A stretch of 64,000 bases of DNA from an uncultured Alcanivorax sp. (GTDB taxonomy: Bacteria; Pseudomonadota; Gammaproteobacteria; Pseudomonadales; Alcanivoracaceae). A model generated the notes under the pieces. The model did not search any database. It had not been told where the DNA came from and was given only the letters and a program-made list of their open reading frames with translations. How positions within the stretch are numbered: the stretch's first letter is position 1; every line of letters begins with the position of its first letter. The stretch is taken from NCBI RefSeq assembly GCF_947258575.1, contig NZ_CAMYIV010000011.1:310001-374000 (forward strand), given 5' to 3'. Made by a program: the position numbers and the translations under genes. Of this stretch, positions 48,428 to 56,716 are shown one piece after another.

Positions 48428-49198
48428 ATGGATCCAATTCTGGATTTTACCGGCAAGACAGCGCTGATTACCGGTGCGGCCAGTGGTTTTGGCAAGTTGC
48501 TGGCTGAAGAGCTCGGCAAGCGCGGTGCGGCGCTGGTGTTGGGGGATATCAATATGGATGCCCTGAACACGCAAGCCGAAGCGCTGGCCGATCAGGGCGT
48601 TAAAGTGGCGGCGTTGCGTTGTGATGTGTCCAGTGAAGCGGACTGCAAGGCCATGGTGGAAACCGCGCTGGCGCAGTTTGGCCACCTGGATATGGCGGTG
48701 AACAATGCCGGCATCGCCCACGGTTTTATTCCTTTCGATCAACTCACCGAGGAAGTGCTGGACCAGCAGGTGAACGTGAATGTGAAAGGGGTGATGTTCG
48801 GCATGAAGCACCAGATTGCTGCCATGAAGGAAAACGGTGGCAGCATCGTCAACGTGAGTTCCATGGCCGGGCTGGGTGGCGCGCCGAAAATTGGCGCTTA
48901 CTCCGCGGCCAAGCATGCGGTGATCGGGCTGACCAAAACCGCCGCGGTGGAAGTGGCAAAGCGCAATATTCGTGTCAACGCGATCTGCCCGTTCTACACC
49001 CACACGCCCATGGTGGACGAAGGCAACCTGTCCGAAGACAAGGCCACCATGCATGCCATGCTGGCGTCCGGTTGCCCCATGAAGCGGCTAGGTCAGCCGG
49101 AAGAAATCGTTACTGTTATGTTGATGATGCTGTCCCCGGCCAACAGCTACATGAATGGTCAGGCCATTGCCGTGGATGGTGGCGTGTCTGCGTTCTGA
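48428..49198 (+). CDS. SDR-family oxidoreductase
   Basis: 256-residue short-chain dehydrogenase, a paralogue of the previous SDR. It has ITGAASGFGK, LGDINMDAL (an acidic residue after strand 2 suggests NAD(H)), the NNAG motif, catalytic VSSMAG...YSAAKHA and the C-terminal NGQAIAVDGGVSAF. It is the last gene of the rightward acyl-CoA set, separated from the preceding SDR by repeat element C. The ATG at 48428 follows AAGGAGA; an in-frame upstream start would lie in the repeat. Confidence 0.88.
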   Translation: MDPILDFTGKTALITGAASGFGKLLAEELGKRGAALVLGDINMDALNTQAEALADQGVKVAALRCDVSSEADCKAMVETALAQFGHLDMAVNNAGIAHGFIPFDQLTEEVLDQQVNVNVKGVMFGMKHQIAAMKENGGSIVNVSSMAGLGGAPKIGAYSAAKHAVIGLTKTAAVEVAKRNIRVNAICPFYTHTPMVDEGNLSEDKATMHAMLASGCPMKRLGQPEEIVTVMLMMLSPANSYMNGQAIAVDGGVSAF

Positions 49199-49541
49199 TT
49201 GTAGTTAGCGAAAAAAGCACCGGTGGCGTTTTCGCGGCCGGGGCTTTTTTATGTTCGCAAAACCGGTGGTTTTTCAGCACGTAGGGTGCACTGAGCCTCA
49301 GGCGAACTGCACCGATCCGGCGTTTGATGGTGCAGTTCGCCTTAGGCTCAGTGCACCCTACGCAATCTGTGGCGACGGTCAGGGGTTAAGCTTTAAGGCT
49401 CTGCCATCAGGCATCCAGCCCCGCAAGCCGCCTGACACCTTAACCAAGAGCAGGTCGCTTCGGTCCACGCTGCCTGGGTTTTGTAGGAGCGCCGCTTGAG
49501 GCGCGAACACACCGCCTACCACGAAGCCGCGTAGGAGGCTG
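49199..49541. other. Repeat-rich intergenic region
   Basis: 343 bases between convergent genes. It contains a short GCACCGG...CGGGGC hairpin near 49218-49244 with a T-run, a likely terminator of the SDR gene. It also holds the long palindrome at 49280-49362 and a TGTAGGAGCG REP element at 49483-49508 (GCGCC-GCTTGA-GGCGC). No coding capacity was recognised. Confidence 0.6.
49280..49362. repeat. Long palindromic repeat, copy 1
   Basis: 34-base arms pair with one mismatch around a 15-base loop. Outer words are CGTAGGGTGCACTGAGCC and its complement; the inner arm reads GGCGAACTGCACC. A related copy is at 51670-51740 on the other side of the TonB receptor gene. Confidence 0.85.
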
Positions 49542-51596
49542 CTACCAGTCCAGCGTAAACCCGGCGTAGTAACCGGTACCCGGGCCGGGCTCGAAGTAGC
49601 CGCGATTTTCCACCGGCCGGTCGCTGTTCGCATTGATGCGCAGGTTACTGTAATAGTCGCGATCCAGCAGATTGTCGATGCCGGCAAACAGGGTCAGCGT
49701 TTGTCGATTCAGTGTCCATGCCTTGCCGCCCCGTACGTTCACCAGCCACTCGCTGCCGACCCTTGTGCGATTGGTATTTTCCGCATAGCGGTGGCTGCCG
49801 AGTAGCGATTCCACTGACGCAAACAGACCGCTGTCGGCCTGCCAGTCAATCCCGGCAAAGAGCTGGTGCTGCGGGATACCGGGTAGTCGTTCGCCGCTGA
49901 CATCCGCATTCTGCTGGGTGTCGTAAAATTCCTGGAAACGAAAGTCGGACCAGGTCCATGAAAAAGCCAGGGTCAGATGGTCTGTGGTGGCGTGTTCCAG
50001 GCCCAGCTCCAGGCCATCGCGGCGTGTCTGGCCGGCGTTTTGGTAAAAGGTGCGACCGCCGATTTCGTAGGGAGTGATTTCATCATCCACATCCACCCGG
50101 AACAGGGCTGCTTCGTAAAAGAGCCGATCGCCCAGTGCACCACGGGCGCCCACCTCCCGGTTCAGTGCGGTTTGCGGTTCCAGGTCCGGATTGAACCCCC
50201 CCGCTCCGGAAGGGTTAGCCAGCTCGGTAAAGGTGGGGCTTTCAAAGGCAGAACTGACCGTTGTGTAGAGTGTGTGCGCGGGGCTGACTTGCCAGCTTAG
50301 CCCGGCGCTGTAGCTGTTTTCTGCAAACTCACGGCGACCACTATCGTTGCCATCAGTCAGTAATGCATCGTTGATGGTCATGCGCAGTCGGTCTGCGCGC
50401 CCCCCGATTGTGAGCATAAGGCGATCGGACAAGTGACTGTCCAGTTGCAGAAAAATGCCGTTGGCGCTGGCCTGTTGTTCTTCGTCAGCGGTGACAGCAG
50501 TGATGTTGCCAGTGGGGCTGACCGCCCGGCGACCACGGTCGTCTTCCTGGCGATCCATATCGACGCCCAGTAACAGACGGTGCGGTAGCGTCAATACGGT
50601 AAAGGGCAGGGTGTAATCCAGCCGAGCGCCGTAAAACAGCCGCTGGTAATCAATCAGGCTGCTACCGGGAAAGGGCAGTTGCTGGCGAAAATCCCGTTGG
50701 CTGATAAAGGCGCGGGCATTGAGCAGCCCGTTGGCGAAGGCGTCATCACGATAATGCAGCCCCAGACGTTGCTGGTCGACCTGCTGACCGGCATTCAGCC
50801 GGGAGGCAAAGCGGCTGGCTTGCCGCCGATCCTGGTGGGCCTGTTGGCGGGTCAAGCCCCCCGGGTCCTGGGCAACGGGGGTATCCATGGCGGTGAGAAA
50901 GACTGTGACCGTGCGGGTGTCCGCAAGATCCCAGCCGGCCTGGCCGGTGAACTGATATTTACGAACCTCGCTCTGTTCGCGAAAACCCGGGTAATCCAGA
51001 GCTGTCAGGCTGAGAGCGTGATGGCCCTGATCATGACGGCCTGTGGTCTGCACATTGGCTTGTTTCAGCCCGTGGCTGCCGCCGACCAGCGATACGCTGG
51101 CACTATCATTGCGGGTTTTTCCGGATTGCGTGGTGATGTCCACCACGCCACCGGTGGCGTTGCCGTAGAACAGCGAGCTTGGGCCTCGCAGTACCGTGAT
51201 TTGTTCCACTGCAAACAGGTCGATGCTGTCCAGTTGCGACTGGCCGTCCGGCAGGGTTTCCGGGAAACCGTCCACATTCAGGCGCAGCCCCCTGACCCCG
51301 AAGGGGGCACGGGAACCAAAACCCCGTGATGACAGGCGCAAGCCCTGGGCGAAGTTGTAACGGTTCTGCAGATAAAGCCCCGGGACACGGTTGAGGCTTT
51401 CATCCAGTTGCAGACGGGGCTGGCCCAGTTTGCTCCCTGCGTCTACCACCGTAACAGCGGCTGGTGTGTCGGCCAGAGGCCTTTCCATACGGGTACTGGT
51501 AACGGTCACCGGTTCCAGGGTTGCCGGCTCGGCAAACAGTGACAGCGGTACCAGCAGAGGGAAAACGGTTAAATGCAGACACTTCATGAATGACAT
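49542..51596 (-). CDS. TonB-dependent outer-membrane receptor
   Basis: 684 residues. The signal peptide (about 1-22, ending LFA) is followed by the TonB-box region EPVTVTSTRM, a plug with QGLRLSSRGFGSRAPFGVRGLRLNVDGFPETLPDGQ read in parts, VLRGPSSLFYGNATGGVVDI and a barrel ending in YYAGFTLDW. It belongs to the broad iron-complex receptor group; the RGFG and PFGVRG plug words recall receptors for ferric citrate-like or copper-related ligands, but the ligand is not assignable. A second in-frame Met lies at residue 4. The gene stands alone, flanked on both sides by related palindromic repeats. Confidence 0.9.
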   Translation of the reverse strand: MSFMKCLHLTVFPLLVPLSLFAEPATLEPVTVTSTRMERPLADTPAAVTVVDAGSKLGQPRLQLDESLNRVPGLYLQNRYNFAQGLRLSSRGFGSRAPFGVRGLRLNVDGFPETLPDGQSQLDSIDLFAVEQITVLRGPSSLFYGNATGGVVDITTQSGKTRNDSASVSLVGGSHGLKQANVQTTGRHDQGHHALSLTALDYPGFREQSEVRKYQFTGQAGWDLADTRTVTVFLTAMDTPVAQDPGGLTRQQAHQDRRQASRFASRLNAGQQVDQQRLGLHYRDDAFANGLLNARAFISQRDFRQQLPFPGSSLIDYQRLFYGARLDYTLPFTVLTLPHRLLLGVDMDRQEDDRGRRAVSPTGNITAVTADEEQQASANGIFLQLDSHLSDRLMLTIGGRADRLRMTINDALLTDGNDSGRREFAENSYSAGLSWQVSPAHTLYTTVSSAFESPTFTELANPSGAGGFNPDLEPQTALNREVGARGALGDRLFYEAALFRVDVDDEITPYEIGGRTFYQNAGQTRRDGLELGLEHATTDHLTLAFSWTWSDFRFQEFYDTQQNADVSGERLPGIPQHQLFAGIDWQADSGLFASVESLLGSHRYAENTNRTRVGSEWLVNVRGGKAWTLNRQTLTLFAGIDNLLDRDYYSNLRINANSDRPVENRGYFEPGPGTGYYAGFTLDW

Positions 51597-51669
51597 CCCA
51601 TGGTTGCTACTGTTCTACAGGACGTCGTCGTGGAAACAAGTGAATAAACGCAGAAATCGGTGGGCAGAT

Positions 51670-51740
51670 TGAGCTTCAAGCGAACTGCACCGATCAGGCG
51701 CCCGAATGGTGCTGTTCGCCTGAGGCTCAGTGCACCCTGC
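51670..51740. repeat. Long palindromic repeat, copy 2
   Basis: 22-base arms (51670-51691 and 51708-51729) pair with three mismatches around a 16-base loop. The right side continues GTGCACCCTGC, matching copy 1 at 49280 although its left partner has decayed. Confidence 0.75.
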
Positions 51741-51784
51741 ATATTGCGTGGAGCATGAAGCGTGGTACGTGCTGGGTCTGCCAA

Positions 51785-51808
51785 TAAAAAAGGCCGCATA
51801 AAGCGGCC
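51785..51808 (-). terminator. Rho-independent terminator of the metal-dependent hydrolase gene
   Basis: On the minus strand GGCCGC-TTTAT-GCGGCC is followed by TTTTTTATTGG, 26 bases after the stop codon. Confidence 0.9.
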
Positions 51809-51833
51809 CTGAAGAGGAGAGAAACAGAATGTA

Positions 51834-52769
51834 TCAGTGGGCTTTCTTGCCCTTGCGCTGGCTGGCCTGGGCATGTTGCTCGGTGAGCAGGCCTTCGGCG
51901 CCGAACAGCTTTTCCCGCCACTCGTCCAGCAACGCGTCGGTGTCGTGCTGGGAGGGGTGGAAGTCGCGCTTGAAGAAATCCAGGTACTGGGGCGCCAGCT
52001 TGGTGAACAGGCCCTTGCGACCGAACAGGAACTTGATGCCGTTCCAGTTGTTTTTCACGTTCAGCAGGTGGCCATCGGAGGCCAGCATGCGAGCCTGAAA
52101 TACGCCCAATACGGCGAAGAAAAGCACCGTGGTAGGAATCATGGCACCGGCACGGATGGCATAGCTGCCACTGACTTTTTCGTAAACGTCATAGGCAACG
52201 GTCTTGTGTTCGTTCTCTTCCAGCGCGTGCCACAACCACAGTTTTGCGGTGGCATCGTCGAGAATGCGGGCCTGGTGCTCCGGCTCACGCAGCAGCTGCT
52301 CGGCGATGATGGCAGTGTAGTGCTCCAAGCACACGGTGGCCGCCAGCTGGAAAATCTTGGGGGTGCGTTTCTGCACCAGGCCAAGCAGCTTGCCCAGCGA
52401 CTTGTCCAGCTTGTCGGTGGGGTAGCCGAATTTCACGCCCATCTCGTTCCAGGCTTCATGCTCTTTACTGTGCATGGCTTCCTGGCCAATAAAGCCCGCT
52501 ACCTGAGCTTTCAGTTTGGCGTCGGTAACCTCTTTGCGGTAGTGGCGCACGGAGTCCACGAAGAAGGCTTCGCCTTCCGGGAACAGGGCAGACAGGCTCA
52601 ACCAGAAAGCGCTCAGGAAGGGGTCGTTATCGTAGAAATAGCGCGCCGTGGTCTTGTCGTCGAACTGGAAGTCCAGACGACGAGGGGGGATGTTCACGGT
52701 GGCGCCCAGCGGCACCTTCTGTGCGTTCTGTTCACCGGCCTTGATGTTGCTGGATGCTGTTGTTGTCAT
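51834..52769 (-). CDS. Metal-dependent hydrolase family protein (COG3687 type)
   Basis: 311 residues with a ferritin-like helical arrangement and metal-ligand patterns: GQEAMHSKEHEAWNE (about 108-122) and LWHALEENEHKTVAYDVY (about 190-207). These E..H and EENEH motifs define the predicted metal-dependent hydrolase family. A hydrophobic stretch, AMIPTTVLFFAVLGVF, suggests membrane association. The in vivo substrate is unknown; homologues are frequent in lipid-degrading bacteria. The ATG at 52769 follows AGGAGG. A perfect palindrome 46 bases upstream may be its operator. Confidence 0.8.
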   Translation of the reverse strand: MTTTASSNIKAGEQNAQKVPLGATVNIPPRRLDFQFDDKTTARYFYDNDPFLSAFWLSLSALFPEGEAFFVDSVRHYRKEVTDAKLKAQVAGFIGQEAMHSKEHEAWNEMGVKFGYPTDKLDKSLGKLLGLVQKRTPKIFQLAATVCLEHYTAIIAEQLLREPEHQARILDDATAKLWLWHALEENEHKTVAYDVYEKVSGSYAIRAGAMIPTTVLFFAVLGVFQARMLASDGHLLNVKNNWNGIKFLFGRKGLFTKLAPQYLDFFKRDFHPSQHDTDALLDEWREKLFGAEGLLTEQHAQASQRKGKKAH

Positions 52770-52814
52770 GTGTCCTCCTGGTCCCGACCGGTTATCACCG
52801 GTGGATGTCAAACT

Positions 52815-52834
52815 GTGACATTAAAGAATGTCAC
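52815..52834. promoter_or_regulatory. Perfect palindrome GTGACATT-AAAG-AATGTCAC
   Basis: 8-bp perfect arms with a 4-base centre, upstream of the hydrolase gene on the minus strand. It is likely a dimeric regulator site; the regulator is unknown. Confidence 0.5.
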
Positions 52835-52864
52835 GATACTCAGGGTTACAGCAGGACAGGTAAA

Positions 52865-52900
52865 TGGCACTTTCGCGCCCCGGACGGGGCGCTAGTGCCA
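52865..52900 (-). terminator. Hairpin after the aldehyde dehydrogenase gene
   Basis: Two-part stem: TGGCACT/AGTGCCA outside and GCGCCCC/GGGGCGC inside, with loop GGAC. It starts 58 bases after the stop. The T-run is weak, so terminator function is probable but not certain. Confidence 0.65.
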
Positions 52901-52957
52901 GTACACAAAACAGGCCACTTTGTGTCCGTAAATGACGGGTGAAGCTTTGGGCCGGGA

Positions 52958-54382
52958 TCAGCCCGGCAGGAACAGTGACTGAGTCTCCAGGAATTCTTCC
53001 AGCCCGAAACGGCCCCATTCGCGACCGTTACCGGATTGCTTGTAGCCGCCGAAGGCCCCCTGCAGATCCGGGCCGGCGCCATTGATATGCACCATGCCGG
53101 TACGCAACCGGGCCGCCACCGCGCGGGCTGCGCTGTCCTCCCCGAACACATAACCAGAGAGGCCATAGTCCGAGTCGTTGGCGATGGTCACTGCCTCGTC
53201 CACATCCTGATAGGGGATCATCACCAATACCGGGCCGAAGATTTCCTCGCGGCCAATGGTCATGGTGTTGCTGACCTGGCTGAAGACAGTGGGGCGGGCG
53301 AAATAGCCGGCTTCCAGTCCCTCCGGCTTGCCGGTGCCGCCGGCAACCAGTTTGGCCCCTTCTTCCACGCCTTTTTCGATCATGGATTGCACCCGCTGGT
53401 ACTGGCGGCCATTGGCAATGGGGCCGATTACGGTGCCTTCGTCCTGCGGGTCGCCCGCCACAATCGTACTGCAGGCTTCGGCGGCAATGGCCTCTGCCTC
53501 CGCCAGCTGCTCGGCGTGCACCAGCATCCGCGAGGGCGCGTTACAGCTCTGGCCGGTGTTGTTCATCATTGCCCGCACCCCGTGGGTAACGGCCTTTTGC
53601 AGGTCACAACCGGGCAGCAGGATGTTGGCGGATTTGCCGCCCAGTTCCAGGGAGACCCGCTTGATGGTGGCGGCGGCCTCGCGGCTGACGGACTCGCCGG
53701 CCCGGGTGGAGCCGGTGAGTGACACCACATCAATACGCGGGTCACTGGACAGCAGCGGACCAACCTGGGCGCCATCACCATGGACCATATTGAACACCCC
53801 GGCCGGCAGGCCCGCTTCGTCAATGATCTCGGCCAAAATCTGTGCCGACAGTGGGGCAAACTCACTGGGCTTGAGCACCATGGTGCAGCCAGCGGCGATG
53901 GCGGGTGCCACCTTGCACATGACCTGGTTCATGGGCCAGTTCCAGGGGGTGATCAGAGCACAGACCCCGGCAGCGGCCCGCCGAATCTGCGCCTGACCGA
54001 GCTGTTCTTCAAAGGGGTAATCCCGAGCCACGGCCAGGGTGGTTTTCAGATGGCCGAGGCCCATGGGGGCCTGCACCTTGCGCGCCAGACTGATGGGCGC
54101 GCCCATTTCCTGGCTGATGGCCTGGGCGATCTCTTCCAGTCGCGCCTGGTAACCCTCGGCAATCTTTTCCAGGTAGCCCAGCCGGGTTTCCAGTGGCTCG
54201 GCGCTGAACGCCGGAAAGGCCGCCGCGGCGGCACTAATGGCGGCATCGATATCCGCTGCGCCGCCCATGGCCAGCTCACCCAAGGGACTTTCCGTGGCCG
54301 GGTTGATCACGGTATGACTGCTGGCGCCATCAGCCGGGTTGACCCATTCACCATTGATATAGAACTGTTGCAGCGAGCCCAT
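52958..54382 (-). CDS. Aldehyde dehydrogenase family protein
   Basis: NAD(P)-dependent oxidation of an aldehyde to a carboxylate. 474 residues, standard length. Segments: ITPWNWPMNQ, LKPSEFAPLSA, LTGSTRAGE, the catalytic Glu in SLELGGKSANI (about 246), the catalytic Cys280 in NTGQSC and EEIFGPVL. The substrate is not determinable; fatty aldehydes from alkane or alcohol oxidation would suit the context. The ATG at 54382 follows AAAGGACA and matches the family start; a start 17 codons upstream is poorly supported. Divergent from the IclR regulator gene. Confidence 0.92.
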   Translation of the reverse strand: MGSLQQFYINGEWVNPADGASSHTVINPATESPLGELAMGGAADIDAAISAAAAAFPAFSAEPLETRLGYLEKIAEGYQARLEEIAQAISQEMGAPISLARKVQAPMGLGHLKTTLAVARDYPFEEQLGQAQIRRAAAGVCALITPWNWPMNQVMCKVAPAIAAGCTMVLKPSEFAPLSAQILAEIIDEAGLPAGVFNMVHGDGAQVGPLLSSDPRIDVVSLTGSTRAGESVSREAAATIKRVSLELGGKSANILLPGCDLQKAVTHGVRAMMNNTGQSCNAPSRMLVHAEQLAEAEAIAAEACSTIVAGDPQDEGTVIGPIANGRQYQRVQSMIEKGVEEGAKLVAGGTGKPEGLEAGYFARPTVFSQVSNTMTIGREEIFGPVLVMIPYQDVDEAVTIANDSDYGLSGYVFGEDSAARAVAARLRTGMVHINGAGPDLQGAFGGYKQSGNGREWGRFGLEEFLETQSLFLPG

Positions 54383-54497
54383 GGGGATGTCCTTTTGTCG
54401 GTTGCTTATTGAGTCAGAATGCCCACAATACAATAATGAAACGAAGTTTTAAAATATTGACCACTCGGTCCGTGGCATGACATGGTTAAGTTGCCTG

Positions 54498-54514
54498 CAA
54501 TGTGGATTCCATTG
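54498..54514. promoter_or_regulatory. Operator-like inverted repeat between ALDH and IclR genes
   Basis: CAATG...CATTG arms with GGA/TCC inside form an imperfect palindrome in the 286-base divergent region. A second candidate is CCAC(TCGGTCC)GTGG at 54461-54475. Either could be the IclR-family site. Support is by symmetry and position only. Confidence 0.3.
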
Positions 54515-54668
54515 TGCGCGAGGCCTTGGGTCATGACCATGACTGGCTTATGCAGGTGAAACCGCTTTTTGCTATATTTGCGCGGTGAATACATAACTAT
54601 AAGTGGAATCTATGCCCGCTGTGCCGGGGAACGGTTCCCGATCCCGAAGCCTGAAAGGAAATACAACA

Positions 54669-55469
54669 ATGCGCAGAGCTGTTGCCGACGTGGGCACCAA
54701 CGACAAAGACCGGAATTTCGTCACCGCCCTGGCGCGGGGGCTGGATATTCTCCGCTGTTTCGGTCCGTCCGATGAATACCTTGGCAACGCGGAGCTGGCC
54801 AAGCGCACCAATATCCCGCGTCCGACGGTATCGCGCATGACAGCCACCCTGACCCAGCTCGGTTACCTGCGCTATGTGCCGCAACTGGAGAAATACCGTC
54901 TTGGCCCGGGGGTGCTGGATCTGGGCTACCGTTATCTGGCCAGCGAAGGGGTGCGTGAACTGGCCCGTCCCTTTATGCAGGAGCTGGCCGATGCCACCGA
55001 TTGCATGGTGGCCATCGGCGCCCCGGATGGCGCCCAGGTAACCTACATTCAGGTATGTCAGGGCAATGGCCCGCTGGTGCTGCGCCTGAACATCGGCTCC
55101 CGCGTGCCCATGGCCACCTCGGCGCTGGGGCGTGCTTTTCTGGCGGCGACTCCGGAATCCGAGCGCGAGCAATATCTCGAACAGATCCGCCGGCAGGACC
55201 CGGCGGCTTGGCCGGAACTGGAGCGCAGCCTGCAGTCCGCCTATGAGGAGTATCAGGAGTACGGTTTCTGCATTTCTGACGGCGAGTGGAACCGGGATGT
55301 GAGCGGCGTTGCCGTGCCGCTGATTCTGGATGGCGGTGCCCAGGTGGTGCCGTTCAACTGCGGCGGTTCGTCACTGCGTCTCAGCCGCCGTACCCTGATT
55401 GAAAACCTGGGGCCCAGACTCAAGGATGTGGTGGCTCAGGTAGAACAGATGGTGCAAGGGCGGGCCTGA
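54669..55469 (+). CDS. IclR-family transcriptional regulator
   Basis: 266 residues. The winged-helix N-terminus is typical (FVTALARGLDILRCFG, LGNAELAKRTNIPRPTVSRMTATLTQLGYL, YRLGPGVLDLG). The IclR effector domain follows (LADATDCMVAIGAPDGAQVTYIQV, NIGSRVPMATSALGRAFLA, GFCISDGEWNRDVSGVAVPL). In the PobR/PcaR-type clade such regulators sense aromatic or carboxylic acids. It is divergent from the aldehyde dehydrogenase and co-directional with a thioesterase 24 bases downstream. The start at 54669 follows AAAGGAAA; upstream in-frame GTG and ATG codons would add 19-22 residues outside the family. Confidence 0.88.
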   Translation: MRRAVADVGTNDKDRNFVTALARGLDILRCFGPSDEYLGNAELAKRTNIPRPTVSRMTATLTQLGYLRYVPQLEKYRLGPGVLDLGYRYLASEGVRELARPFMQELADATDCMVAIGAPDGAQVTYIQVCQGNGPLVLRLNIGSRVPMATSALGRAFLAATPESEREQYLEQIRRQDPAAWPELERSLQSAYEEYQEYGFCISDGEWNRDVSGVAVPLILDGGAQVVPFNCGGSSLRLSRRTLIENLGPRLKDVVAQVEQMVQGRA

Positions 55470-55493
55470 TCCCGCTTCTGCCGAGGACAATAC

Positions 55494-55949
55494 ATGTCAG
55501 CAGTACCGCCGTCCGCGTTTTCCATGGAAGACGCCAATGCGCGTTTCAATAATGGTTTCCCCGCCCTGGTCGGGCTGCATTTTCTGGAATGGCAAGAAGA
55601 CCGGGCGGTACTGGGGCTTCAGGTACGTCAGGAACATCTGAACCTGGGCGGCGTCATTCATGGCGGTGTACTGGCGACGCTGATGGATGTAGCCGGTGCC
55701 TGCGCCGGCACCTATTGCCCCTATCCCGAGCGCGTCCGCAAGGCGGTTACCCTGTCCATGACTACCACCTTTACCGGGCAGGCTGGTGAAGGCTTGATCC
55801 GTGCCATCGGCACACGTCGTGCCGGTGGTTCCCGAATCTATAACAGCACCATGGAAGTGTTCGATCAGCAAGGACAGCTACTGGCCATTGGCGAGGGCAC
55901 GTTCCGGTTGCGGTCCAGTAGTGCGGGGCCGGATGGCGAGCCGGTCTGA
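55494..55949 (+). CDS. PaaI-family acyl-CoA thioesterase
   Basis: Hotdog-fold thioesterase, 151 residues. The active-site block HLNLGGVIHGGVLATLMDVAGACA (residues about 43-66) has the HGG motif and the catalytic acidic residue in LMD. VTLSMTTTFTGQAGEG forms the next strands. It probably hydrolyses a medium-chain or aromatic acyl-CoA. It is likely co-transcribed with the IclR gene upstream. Confidence 0.88.
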   Translation: MSAVPPSAFSMEDANARFNNGFPALVGLHFLEWQEDRAVLGLQVRQEHLNLGGVIHGGVLATLMDVAGACAGTYCPYPERVRKAVTLSMTTTFTGQAGEGLIRAIGTRRAGGSRIYNSTMEVFDQQGQLLAIGEGTFRLRSSSAGPDGEPV

Positions 55950-56259
55950 GGCGAGCTACACTTGTTGTATAAGGAACGACTGAGCGGTTCTCTGGATTTC
56001 TACGAAGCCGCTGTAGGAACGGAGCGTAGCGGAGTAACGCACGTAGTTCTGTGCGGCCCGAAGGGTGAGCGAAGCGAATACCTATGCTTGCCCCCCAAGG
56101 GATCTACGAAATGCGAACCGAGCGTAGCGAGCCGGCAAAGATCAAAGTCTGTCCGCAGTGTTCTGGAAGCTGTCGAGCCCTGATAGTCCTGATCGCCCTA
56201 CGGACGATTCCCGCGCAAGCGCGGTTCGCCATGCAAGCATAGCTCCTACATGAAAGGCC
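55950..56259. other. Intergenic region with degenerate REP-like words
   Basis: 310 bases between convergent genes. Contains GTAGGAAC (56012), GCTCCTACA (56241-56249) and several GGAGCGTAGCG / GAGCGTAGCGAG words forming partial inverted repeats. It looks like decayed REP sequence; no gene was seen. Confidence 0.5.
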
Positions 56260-56706
56260 TCAATGCTCCGCCGGCTGCAGGCTGATTCGCAGCATCCCCT
56301 GACGATCATCGAATAACTGTACATCCACATTGTTGCGATGTTCGCTGGGCAGTACTGCCAGTGGCACAGGTAGCGATAGCTGGCTGGGGCCGGGCAGGAT
56401 GGCCTTGATGTTGCCGGCAATGATGTTGGTCAGTTCGGTGAGTGCGTCGACCACATCTTCACCGGTCACCGCGTCATCTTCTTTCCTGAACATCTGGCCG
56501 GCGATTCGTTGGCCCAAGTTTTCGCAGGTGCTGACGGTAACGCTACCTTTCCACTTTCCCGAAATCGAAATCTCTGCGCCATTGTGAATCATCGGTGGCG
56601 GGCCGCTCTGGGCGCGCACCGGAATTTTCAGAAAATCGCTGAGCACATTGGCGCCGATACGGGCAATTTTCTGTGACAGCATGGCGGGTTGTGACGACAT
56701 ATCCAT
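56260..56706 (-). CDS. cheX: CheX-like chemotaxis phosphatase
   Basis: 148-residue protein of the CheC/CheX/FliY family. The conserved active helix is seen in DALTELTNIIAGNIKAIL (E..N...G), and the dimer-forming strands include the SISGKWKGSVTVST segment. It probably dephosphorylates CheY-P, filling the role of CheZ. It is the last gene of the chemotaxis operon, 10 bases after cheR. The start at 56706 matches the family; an in-frame extension would run back into cheR. Confidence 0.85.
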   Translation of the reverse strand: MDMSSQPAMLSQKIARIGANVLSDFLKIPVRAQSGPPPMIHNGAEISISGKWKGSVTVSTCENLGQRIAGQMFRKEDDAVTGEDVVDALTELTNIIAGNIKAILPGPSQLSLPVPLAVLPSEHRNNVDVQLFDDRQGMLRISLQPAEH

Positions 56707-56716
56707 GTGAGCACCT

